A stretch of DNA of 64,000 nucleotides, from the NCBI RefSeq assembly GCF_006265175.1, contig NZ_VDCQ01000019.1, forward strand, positions 62,001 through 126,000, in the 5' to 3' direction. How positions within the stretch are numbered: the stretch's first letter is position 1; each line of letters begins with the position of its first letter. Shown here one piece after another: positions 18,416-26,117 of the stretch. The position numbers and the translations under genes are program-made. Source of the stretch: Paenibacillus hemerocallicola (GTDB lineage: Bacteria; Bacillota; Bacilli; Paenibacillales; NBRC-103111). The notes below the pieces were generated by a model that saw only the letters and a program-made list of their open reading frames with translations, had not been told where the DNA came from and did not search any database.

Positions 18416-19783
18416 ATGGACATCACGGCGGAATCGGTGCTGCAGCGCACGCCGGAGCAATTGGCGGGAATTTCGTTCAATTGCGCGTGCGGCCTTGCGC
18501 ATCGGGTACATATGCGGAAAATGATACTGGAAGAAGGCGCCTTGCATAAGGTGCGGGAGCTGGTCCATGAGCTGAACCTCGGTCGTAAAGCGCTGCTCGT
18601 AGCCGACTCTGCAAGCTTTGCGGCAGCGGGGAAGGCGTTGGCCGAACAGTTGTCTCGGCAAGGCATGGACGTACGCTTAAGCGTATTTCCGGAAGAGCAG
18701 TGGTACGCCGACGAGAAAGCGATCGTACGGGTGCTGATCGATGTGGAGCCGGATACCGAGCTGATTATTGCGGTCGGCTCCGGGACGATCAACGATATCG
18801 CCCGGTTCGTCGGATTTAAAGCGAAAATTCCGTATATCGTCGTAGCGACGGCCCCTTCGATGGACGGCTATGCCTCGACGGGCTCGCCGATCCTCGTGAA
18901 CGGCTTCAAGAAAACGTACAGTCTCGCTTCCCCGGTCGCGATTGTGGGGGACTTGACGGTATTGCGTCAAGCGCCCCGCGATCGGTCCGCCGCCGGCGTA
19001 GGGGATATGCTCGCGAAAATTACGGCATTGTGCGATTGGCTGCTCGCTTCCGTCGTGGAGGAGGAGCCGTACTGCGACGTGATAGCAGGGCTGATGGTCA
19101 AAGCATTGACAGGCATTATCGGCAGCGTCCGGTCTATTCGCGACGGGGAGGAACGGGCGACCAAGCTGCTGATGGAAGGACTCGTTCTATCCGGCATCGC
19201 CATGCAGATGATCGGCCATTCCAGGCCGGCTTCCGGGGCCGAGCACCACATTTCGCATTATTGGGAGATGCGGCATTTCGCCGCCGGGCACCGGACGGAG
19301 CTTCACGGGATCAAGGTCGGCGTAGCTACCCCGATCGTGTTGAAGCTGTATGAGACGCTGTTGGAGGCCGATGCGGCGGCTCTCCCGATGAAGGAAAAGT
19401 CGGCCGGACAAGTGGCGGAATGGGAGAGGCGTATTCGTCAAAGCTATGGGCCGCTATCCGAAGAGCTGATCGGGATGAACCGCAGCCTGCTGCTGAACCA
19501 ATCGGAGCTGGATATTCGGCGCGCCAGGCTAATCGGGAATTGGCCCGAGCTGAAAAGGAAGCTTCGGGAAATAATGGATCTAGCCCCGGATGTGAAGAGC
19601 TTGCTTCGCCAAGTCGGTGCGCCTGCCGACCCTGGAGAAATCGGCGTCAGTCCGGAGGAGCTGGGCGATGCGCTGCGTATGGCGAAGGAGGTCCGCAACC
19701 GGTATACCGTTCTTCAATTGGCCGACCAATTGGGGCTGCTCGAGCGGTTCGCGGAAGAAATGGCTTCCTTGCACGGCGACTGA
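18416..19783 (+). CDS. araM: sn-glycerol-1-phosphate dehydrogenase, AraM/EgsA type
   Basis: 455 residues of the iron-dependent alcohol dehydrogenase/dehydroquinate synthase superfamily. NAD(P)-binding loop 'IIAVGSGTINDIARFVG' and 'VVATAPSMDGYASTGSPI'. Metal ligands come from 'GVGDMLAK' (Asp), 'GAEHHISHYWE' (His) and 'LHGIKVGVAT' (His), the pattern seen in G1P dehydrogenases. In Bacillus AraM makes sn-glycerol-1-phosphate for heptaprenylglyceryl phosphate, a rare bacterial use of the archaeal lipid stereochemistry. Slightly longer than the ~395-residue Bacillus protein, with extra C-terminal helices. Not linked to arabinose genes here. RBS GCGAGGGAAAGCG. Confidence 0.88.
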   Translation: MDITAESVLQRTPEQLAGISFNCACGLAHRVHMRKMILEEGALHKVRELVHELNLGRKALLVADSASFAAAGKALAEQLSRQGMDVRLSVFPEEQWYADEKAIVRVLIDVEPDTELIIAVGSGTINDIARFVGFKAKIPYIVVATAPSMDGYASTGSPILVNGFKKTYSLASPVAIVGDLTVLRQAPRDRSAAGVGDMLAKITALCDWLLASVVEEEPYCDVIAGLMVKALTGIIGSVRSIRDGEERATKLLMEGLVLSGIAMQMIGHSRPASGAEHHISHYWEMRHFAAGHRTELHGIKVGVATPIVLKLYETLLEADAAALPMKEKSAGQVAEWERRIRQSYGPLSEELIGMNRSLLLNQSELDIRRARLIGNWPELKRKLREIMDLAPDVKSLLRQVGAPADPGEIGVSPEELGDALRMAKEVRNRYTVLQLADQLGLLERFAEEMASLHGD

Positions 19784-20054
19784 CCAAGGGTTATGGAGCC
19801 GGCACAGCTTTCCCGGCATCGGACCGGATTGCCTGTCATGCTTCAGCCGATTAAATGGAAAACCTGCATCTATAATTCGCCTAAATGACCGAAAACGACT
19901 ATTAGCTGGAAAACCTGCAGTTCATTCATCTGATTGAGGGATCGCGGCACATTAGCGGGGGCAATAGCTGCATTTTTTCCAGTTGTTTCACCAAAACGAG
20001 GAGCAATCCGCAAAATAACTGTAGTCAAAAGGAGAGATTTGTCATACAAAAAGA

Positions 20055-20259
20055 GAGGTGGGGGAAATGTGCGGAAAGCGAAGCGGTTGACTTCGCACCG
20101 CGCGCAGCTCCCAGCGCGCGGTGTTTCGCTGCATGACGGCGGTCGGTCAACCACAATTTAAAATCGTGTTGTACCCGCTAAAAACTTAAAAACTTAAAAA
20201 CTTAAAAACTTAAAAACAACACGATTTTAATGGAGGTGTAGCGCATTCCCCCACCTCTT
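20055..20259. repeat. Nested inverted-repeat element (possible non-autonomous mobile element or structured RNA)
   Basis: Within the gap 19784-20460. Outer arms: 'GAGGTGGGGGAAATGTGC' (20055-20072) and its near-perfect complement 'GCGCATTCCCCCACCTCT' (20241-20258). Inside lie the 64-base repeat shared with 11166-11227, then a perfect 15-base inverted repeat TTAAAATCGTGTTGT (20158-20172)/ACAACACGATTTTAA (20216-20230), whose loop consists of four-plus units of CTTAAAAA with an 8-base period. Just outside is 'GACTTTTTCAACAGCCTC', a sequence common at insertion-sequence ends in this group. No transposase gene is present. Confidence 0.75.
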
Positions 20260-20340
20260 GTCTCCGGCGCTCCCTCTCTTTGCAGACTTTTTCAACAGCC
20301 TCAGTTTTTCCATTTAACAGCCATAGGGGCTGTTCCGATC

Positions 20341-20375
20341 AACAAAAGCAGCCCGATCCTGAAGAGCGGGCTGCC
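20341..20375 (-). terminator. Rho-independent terminator after the RNA methyltransferase gene
   Basis: On the minus strand GCAGCCCG pairs with CGGGCTGC around an ~11-base loop, followed by TTTTGTTG. Confidence 0.85.
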
Positions 20376-20460
20376 CGACAAAACGCGACGAGTGCGTTAC
20401 GTTTTGTTAAGGTTTAGTCGTTTTCGCTACTCAAAAAAATGAAGCCGGCTCGCCAATCCG

Positions 20461-21618
20461 TTACGGCTGCCGCGGAGGGAGCGGCCCGTGGTACATGAGC
20501 AGATTGCATTCGATCCGCCCGTTGAACAGCTTTCGCTTCTTGTCCGCGTTGTTGCCGAAATAATGCTCGAACTGCTTGCTCGGACTGAGGGCGAACAGCG
20601 ACCAGGTCGGGAGCTTCCCGTAGATCGAGCCCAACTGCCGGATCGTCTTCTCCACTTCGTCCTTCGTGCCGATCCGTTCGCCGTAAGGCGGGTTCGTAAT
20701 GATGCAGCCGTATTCGGTTTCCGGCCACAGCTTGGCTACGGGCGCCTGGTAAAACTTCAGCTCGCCGGAAAGTCCGGCCTTTTTGGCGTTCGCCTCGGCT
20801 ACTTCGATCGCCGCAGGGTCGATGTCGGAGCCGATAATGTCGAGCGGCTCGTCGTCGCGCAGCAAGTCATACGCTTCTTCCCGAGCATCGTCCCACATGG
20901 AGTTGTCGAGCGTCGGCCATGCTTCGGCGGAGAACTCCCGGCGCAAGCCCGGCGCGATGTTCCAGCCGATCATGGCGGCCTCGATCGGAATCGTCCCCGA
21001 GCCGCAGAACGGATCGATAAGCGGCCGTCCCGGGCGCCAGCGGCTGAGCAGCACCATCGCCGCGGCCATCGTTTCCTTGAGCGGGGCTTCGGTGATCAGC
21101 TTGCGGTAGCCGCGCTTGTGCAGGCTGGGACCGGTCGTATCGATCGTCAACGTCGCCACGTCGTTCAGCAGCGCCACCTCGATCACGTAGCGGGGACCGT
21201 CCTCGGGGAACCATTCGGTCCCGTAGCGCTGTTTCATTTTCTCTACGACCGCTTTTTTCACGATGCCTTGACAAGCCGGTACGCTCGATAATTGCGATTT
21301 ATGGGAGCGGCCCTCTACGGGAAACTCGGCGTCGCCGGGAATCCAGTCCGGCCAAGGCAGCGCCTTCACGCCCTCGAACAGTTCGTCGAACGTCGTGGCC
21401 GGAAATTCCCCGAGCTTCAGCAGGATCCGATCCGAGGTTCTGAGCCAAAGATTGGCCCGGGCGATAGCGGACAGGTCCGCTTGAAACATTACTTTGCCGT
21501 TCTCCACCATGACGTCGTCGTAGCCGAGATCGCGTACCTCACGGGCGACGATCGCCTCAAGCCCCATCGGGGCGGTTGCGATTAATTGCACTTTATCCAC
21601 TTTTTCAGTCCACTCCAT
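20461..21618 (-). CDS. THUMP-domain class I SAM-dependent RNA methyltransferase (RlmL/YpsC type)
   Basis: 385 residues. The N-terminal ~165 residues are a ferredoxin-like/THUMP RNA-binding region ('LIATAPMGLEAIVAREVRDL'). The Rossmann methyltransferase domain has the SAM motif 'LIDPFCGSGTIPIEAAMIG' (200-218), the acidic 'GSDIDPAAIEVAEAN' and the catalytic 'NPPYGER' (309-315), diagnostic of N2-guanine/N6-adenine methyltransferases. The most likely reaction is m2G formation in 23S rRNA. The ATG at 21618 lacks a clear ribosome site; a GTG 18 or 27 bases downstream is possible, since homologous sequence begins near 'VQLIATAP'. Confidence 0.92.
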   Translation of the reverse strand: MEWTEKVDKVQLIATAPMGLEAIVAREVRDLGYDDVMVENGKVMFQADLSAIARANLWLRTSDRILLKLGEFPATTFDELFEGVKALPWPDWIPGDAEFPVEGRSHKSQLSSVPACQGIVKKAVVEKMKQRYGTEWFPEDGPRYVIEVALLNDVATLTIDTTGPSLHKRGYRKLITEAPLKETMAAAMVLLSRWRPGRPLIDPFCGSGTIPIEAAMIGWNIAPGLRREFSAEAWPTLDNSMWDDAREEAYDLLRDDEPLDIIGSDIDPAAIEVAEANAKKAGLSGELKFYQAPVAKLWPETEYGCIITNPPYGERIGTKDEVEKTIRQLGSIYGKLPTWSLFALSPSKQFEHYFGNNADKKRKLFNGRIECNLLMYHGPLPPRQP

Positions 21619-21748
21619 CTGTATAGGTCGGCTCCGTGCCGGGAAAGCCTTTGGTTGTATCGGTGCCGGCGAAATTATACAATTAAGTATAGGCGAAACG
21701 AATCAAGGATACAAACGCGCCGTATGCGGCGAAGAGCGGAGGAGTACT

Positions 21749-22411
21749 ATGGAGGATCGTTATTTTCAGACGGCGGACCGGTACGTGGAATCGTTGTACG
21801 AAACGGATGCGGATTTGGAACGGGTAAACGAAGCGATCAGGCAGCACGGCATGCCGGAAATATCGGTCGCGCCCGGCTACGGCCGCTTGCTGACCATGCT
21901 CGTGCGCTTGTCCGGCGCGAAAAGGCTGCTCGAGATCGGAGCGCTCGGAGGCTACAGCGGCATATGTCTGGCAAGAGGGTTGAGCCGCGGCGGAAAGCTG
22001 ACGTCCCTGGAGCTGAAGGACGAATTCGCTTCGGTCGCAAAGGCGAATTTGACCGCTGCCGGATTCGGCGATGTCGTCGAATACCGTATCGGGGAAGCGC
22101 TCGACAGCTTGGAGCGTCTTGGCGAAGAAGGAGCATCCTTCGATTTCTTCTTCATCGATGCGGATAAAGGCAACTATGTGCGCTATTTGGACTGGGCGAT
22201 TCGTCTGGCGGCTCCCGGAGCCTTGATCGTAGGGGATAATGCATTGCTGCACGGCAAGACGATGGACCCCGATGCGAAGGGCAGCTCGGTTGTCGTCATG
22301 CGCGAGTTCAACAGCCGGATCGCGACCGATCCTAGGCTCGAGAGCACCATATTGCCCGCTTATGACGGCTTGTGCATCGCGAGAGTAAAGGCGCAGCCTT
22401 CGCAGACTTGA
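21749..22411 (+). CDS. O-methyltransferase (class I, caffeoyl-CoA OMT-like; TrmR-related)
   Basis: 220 residues. SAM motif 'RLLEIGALGGYSGICLARGL', post-I acidic 'LTSLELKDEF', and metal-binding 'FFIDADKGNYVRYLDWA' (Asp ligand of the Mg2+-dependent family 3 O-methyltransferases), followed by 'LIVGDNALLHG'. Bacillus TrmR, a close relative, methylates 5-hydroxyuridine in tRNA; small catechols are the alternative substrate class. GGAGGAG precedes the ATG. Divergent from the RNA methyltransferase with a 130-base shared upstream region, and followed by a strong terminator. Confidence 0.88.
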   Translation: MEDRYFQTADRYVESLYETDADLERVNEAIRQHGMPEISVAPGYGRLLTMLVRLSGAKRLLEIGALGGYSGICLARGLSRGGKLTSLELKDEFASVAKANLTAAGFGDVVEYRIGEALDSLERLGEEGASFDFFFIDADKGNYVRYLDWAIRLAAPGALIVGDNALLHGKTMDPDAKGSSVVVMREFNSRIATDPRLESTILPAYDGLCIARVKAQPSQT

Positions 22412-22439
22412 ACCGCACCTTCGGATGGGCGGAAAAAAA

Positions 22440-22468
22440 GGCGCAGCGAACCCGCTGCGCCTTTTTTT
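22440..22468 (+). terminator. Rho-independent terminator, bidirectional in form
   Basis: GGCGCAGCG-aacc-CGCTGCGCC is a perfect 9-base stem flanked by A7 on the left and T7 on the right; it terminates the O-methyltransferase gene. Confidence 0.95.
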
Positions 22469-22765
22469 GAATATCAGAATGATAATGTTCTTCACATTGC
22501 CCGTGAATAGAGGAACTGCATTCCGTTAACGTCCCGATATTCCGTTACCCGCTTGAAGATAACGGAACAGGCTTCCTCTATATCGAGCTTTCGGGATGAA
22601 AATAATCGTGAACAGCGGAATAGCGGAACGATTTTCCCTTATTGTGCAAAAAACACGAGGACTCGGGTCAATAGCATACTCCAGTTCCGCAATTTGTTGG
22701 ACTCGCGGTCCCGCAAGGCGCACCGACAGAGGCGGCGAACTTTCACCGAATATGCGCCACACCCA

Positions 22766-22800
22766 TTATCCACACTCATTATCTACACCCATTATCCACA
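22766..22800 (+). promoter_or_regulatory. Cluster of three DnaA-box sequences with 13-bp period
   Basis: TTATCCACA at 22766-22774 and 22792-22800 are exact matches to the consensus DnaA box; TTATCTACA at 22779-22787 has one change. All are in the same orientation, each starting 13 bases after the previous one, in the convergent gap between the O-methyltransferase and MFS genes. The rest of that gap (22469-22918) contains GGAAC/GTTCC-type palindromes (about 22505-22660) and no gene. Confidence 0.65.
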
Positions 22801-22918
22801 CCTGTACGTGAATTTTTGCTGTCGTAGTTTTTTTACGTGCGGCACGGGACGGTCCGACCGCTCCCGTTCGGCCTCCGACCGCTTTGTCGAGTCGTGTCGC
22901 GAGCGTCTACCAAGAGCG

Positions 22919-24124
22919 CTACTCGGATGCCGCAGCCGGCTTGCGGATCAACGTGCGGTTGACCCAAACCGCGTTGGCGAACAGCATGACCGTGGCGATC
23001 AAGAATATGCCGCGTATGGACAGCGCGCCAGACAACGCGCCGCCCACGGTAGGGCCGATCATGTTGCCGAGGCTGAGGAAGCTGCTGTTGAAGCTGTACG
23101 CGCGGCTTTCCATCCCGTCCGGCGTATGCTTGCGGATCAGCGCATTGACCGACGGCAGGAGGCCGCCCATAAACATGCCGAGCATGAACCTGGCCGCGAA
23201 CAGCTGCCACACGTTCTGCACGAGCGCCTGCGGGATGAACATGATCGCCGCTCCGACAAGCGATACCGCCAGTACGCGCTCCTGGCCGATCTTGTCCCCG
23301 AGCCTTCCGAGCAAAGGGGAGGCGATCATATTGGAAAATCCGGTTATCGAGCCTACGAGTCCGGCATAAAACGCCAGCATCTCGCCTTCGCCGTGCAAAT
23401 GCTGGACGAAGAGCGGAATGAGCGGCATCGAGCTGAGCATCGAGAACTGGATCAGGAACGTGACCGCGAACAGAGCGGACAGCTGCGGAATTTTGCCCAG
23501 CTCCTTCAGACCCGCGACGACCGATACGTTCGGCAGCTTGGCCGCTTTACCGGTATCGAACTTTTCTTTGACGACGAACATCGCAAGCATGGAGGCGAGG
23601 AACAGCAACGCCCCCGTTATGTAGAAGATCGGACGGAACCCGACCCACTCGGCCAAGAGACCTCCGATAAACGGGCCGAGAATGCTGCCGGCCGTTCCGC
23701 CGGATTGGAGCGTGCCCATCGAGAAGCCCATCTTCTCGCGCGGCGTCGTGGCCGACATCAGGGCTACGGCCGCAGGCACGAAGCCGGAGATGGTGCCGTT
23801 CAGCACGCGCAGCAGCAGCAAATGCCACACGTCGCCGGCGAAGCCCATCAGCGTCATGACGATGGCCATCCCGAAGCCGGAGCGGAGCAGCATCATTTTC
23901 CGGCCGTACCGGTCGGCAAGCTTCCCCCATAAGGGCTGAAAGAAAAAAGAAGTGATGAAGTTGCCCGCGAAAATGATGCCGGACCAAAATGCCACCTTCC
24001 CCGGATCGGTAATCCCGAGGTCTTGAATATAAAGAGGCAAAAAAGGAATGATCATCGTCATTCCGGCCATAACCAAAAAATTTCCGAACCAGAGCACGAC
24101 CAAATTAAGCTTCCAATTCCCCAA
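22919..24124 (-). CDS. MFS transporter, MdtG-like multidrug exporter
   Basis: 401 residues with 12 predicted membrane helices. The MFS signature after helix 2 is 'GKLADRYGRKMMLLRSGFG', repeated in weaker form after helix 8 ('GRLGDKIGQERVLAVSL'). The start is a TTG at 24124, giving 'MGNWKLNLVVLWFGNFLVM', with GGGAGTG 8 bases upstream. Helix 5 has the 'GTISGFVPAAVALMSATTPR' type antiporter motif. Drug export by proton antiport is the family norm; the substrate is not visible. Divergent from the PAS kinase. Confidence 0.9.
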   Translation of the reverse strand: MGNWKLNLVVLWFGNFLVMAGMTMIIPFLPLYIQDLGITDPGKVAFWSGIIFAGNFITSFFFQPLWGKLADRYGRKMMLLRSGFGMAIVMTLMGFAGDVWHLLLLRVLNGTISGFVPAAVALMSATTPREKMGFSMGTLQSGGTAGSILGPFIGGLLAEWVGFRPIFYITGALLFLASMLAMFVVKEKFDTGKAAKLPNVSVVAGLKELGKIPQLSALFAVTFLIQFSMLSSMPLIPLFVQHLHGEGEMLAFYAGLVGSITGFSNMIASPLLGRLGDKIGQERVLAVSLVGAAIMFIPQALVQNVWQLFAARFMLGMFMGGLLPSVNALIRKHTPDGMESRAYSFNSSFLSLGNMIGPTVGGALSGALSIRGIFLIATVMLFANAVWVNRTLIRKPAAASE

Positions 24125-24308
24125 GCCGATTCACTCCCGACATTATCCGTTTGCAACCCGAACTCGCATACGGTACATTATAGCATGTCCATACCGCAAG
24201 GCACATGGAAGAGCGGAAGTCAATCGGCATGAATGTATTGCGAAATTAGTTATAAAGACCTATGATTATGGAGGAAACGCGCATGCGAAGGTAGGAGAGG
24301 AGTGGCCG

Positions 24309-26099
24309 ATGGCGAGGAAAGGAAATGTGCATAAGGAAGAAAGCTCGCTGCTTGACAGCGTATTCAAGTATGCTCCTATCGGAATGGCGCTGGTCGATAT
24401 CAGCGGCCGTTTTCTGAAAATAAACGAGGCATTGTGCCGGATCGTCGGCTACGACGAAGAGGAGCTGCTGAACAAAACCTTTATTGACATTACCCATCCG
24501 GACGATATTTACATGGATGTCGTGCACGCCGATCATCTTCTCTCGGGGAAGCTGGAGACGTACGGGATCGAGAAAAGGTATGTCCACAAGGAAGGGCATT
24601 TCGTCCACGCGATGCTGAATGCGTCGATCGTCCGGGATGCGCAGGGAGTCCCGCTTCACTTCATATCGCATATTCAGGAGCTTGCCGATCCGAGCCCGGC
24701 CGATCCGGAGCTTCGCCGACGCGAGGAGCTGTACAGTCTTATCGCCGAGAAGTCGCAGGACATTATCGCCTACTGCTCGGCCGATCTCCGTATCCGTTAC
24801 GTTTCTCCCGCGATCAAATTGCTGCTCGGATATGATTCGGAGGAAGTCGTCGGATTGCGGCATACGCATTTCCAGCATCCCGACGATTTGCAGCCGACCG
24901 GCGAAATAGACGGGGATGTCGAAACGGTAACGAATCGGTACCGTCATAAAAACGGCGACTATATTTGGTTCGAATGCACAAATCGGGTCATTCGCGACGC
25001 AAGCGGGAAACCGGACAACATATTATCCTTCTGCCGGGACATTACGGAGCGGAAGCGGGCGGAGGAGAAGCTCGCTTTTCAGGAGGAGCAGTACAGACTG
25101 CTTGTCGAGCATTCACCGGATGCGGTGCTCATTGCCAATACGGAAAAAGGGCTATACATAAACGAATCGTGCGTCAGGCTGCTCGGAGGCTCCTCCGAGG
25201 AGGACAAACGGACGATTCTGGACGACCCTCTGCGATTCATCCCCGTCCCGTACAGGGAACACGTCAGTCTGCGGACGGGGTTCGCCGGAGTCGGGAAGAC
25301 GGCCGACTTTTTCGAATTGGAGCTCGTCCGGCTGGACGGACAAGTCATCGAAGCGGAAGCGCGGTCCGTGCCGACCGTATTCCAAAACGAGCCGGCCGTC
25401 TATACAATTATAAGGGACATTTCCGAACGGAAAAAAACGATGGAGCTGCTGAACAATTCGGAGAAGCTGTCGGTCGCCGGCCAGCTGGCGGCCGGAATCG
25501 CCCATGAAATCCGCAATCCGCTGACGGCGATTCGGGGCTTCCATCAATTGATGCAGAAAAGCGGCCCGAAGAAAGAGTATTTCGATATTTTGTCGTCAGA
25601 GCTAAGCCGGATCGAATTGATATTGACCGAGCTGCTCGTCTTGGCCAAGCCCCAGCAGGCCAAGTTCACGAACGGCGATATCGTGGCGATCATTTATCAG
25701 GTAATGGCGCTGCTGGAAACACAGGCGATCATGAACAACGTCCGCCTGCTGATCCGCTGCCCTGAACGGTCGTTATTCATAATGTGCGACGAAAACCAGA
25801 TCAAACAGGTATTCATCAATATTATCAAAAACGCGATCGAGGCGATGCCGAAGGGAGGGGACGTCCTCATCGAAATCAAAAGGGCGGGACGGCTGCTCGT
25901 ACGGGTATCCGACCGGGGCGGAGGCATTCCGCAGCATCTGCTTCCCCGGATCGGCCAGCCTTTCTATACGACAAAGGAGGAAGGGACCGGTCTCGGATTG
26001 ATGATCACGAACAACATTATCGAAAACCATAAAGGGTCGATGAAAATCGAAAGCCGGATCGGATCGGGGACGACCTTTACGATCGAGCTGCCCATTTGA
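24309..26099 (+). CDS. PAS-domain sensor histidine kinase (sporulation-kinase type)
   Basis: 596 residues from the ATG at 24309 (GGAGAGGAG upstream); no membrane segment, so cytoplasmic. Three PAS domains: ~12-125, 140-250 and 262-375, the first two ending in PAC-like 'HFISHIQELADP' and 'ILSFCRDITERKRAEE'. The HisKA box 'GQLAAGIAHEIRNPLTAIRG' has His399, and the HATPase domain runs from 'NIIKNAIEAMPKGG' to 'TGLGLMITNNIIENHKG'. The H-box closely matches Bacillus KinA/KinE-type kinases that phosphorylate Spo0F, so entry into sporulation is a reasonable guess; no cognate regulator is adjacent. It ends 18 bases from the convergent glycosidase gene. Confidence 0.93.
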   Translation: MARKGNVHKEESSLLDSVFKYAPIGMALVDISGRFLKINEALCRIVGYDEEELLNKTFIDITHPDDIYMDVVHADHLLSGKLETYGIEKRYVHKEGHFVHAMLNASIVRDAQGVPLHFISHIQELADPSPADPELRRREELYSLIAEKSQDIIAYCSADLRIRYVSPAIKLLLGYDSEEVVGLRHTHFQHPDDLQPTGEIDGDVETVTNRYRHKNGDYIWFECTNRVIRDASGKPDNILSFCRDITERKRAEEKLAFQEEQYRLLVEHSPDAVLIANTEKGLYINESCVRLLGGSSEEDKRTILDDPLRFIPVPYREHVSLRTGFAGVGKTADFFELELVRLDGQVIEAEARSVPTVFQNEPAVYTIIRDISERKKTMELLNNSEKLSVAGQLAAGIAHEIRNPLTAIRGFHQLMQKSGPKKEYFDILSSELSRIELILTELLVLAKPQQAKFTNGDIVAIIYQVMALLETQAIMNNVRLLIRCPERSLFIMCDENQIKQVFINIIKNAIEAMPKGGDVLIEIKRAGRLLVRVSDRGGGIPQHLLPRIGQPFYTTKEEGTGLGLMITNNIIENHKGSMKIESRIGSGTTFTIELPI

Positions 26100-26117
26100 C
26101 GCGTCCCGGCGCGCCGT

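Noticed and set aside
20055-20280. Complete insertion sequence
   Set aside because: Inverted repeats and an IS-end-like sequence are seen, but the element is only ~200 bases and has no transposase frame.
22766-22800. Chromosomal origin of replication
   Set aside because: DnaA boxes are present but there is no dnaA, dnaN, AT-rich unwinding region or ribosomal gene context; a binding cluster is the most that can be claimed.
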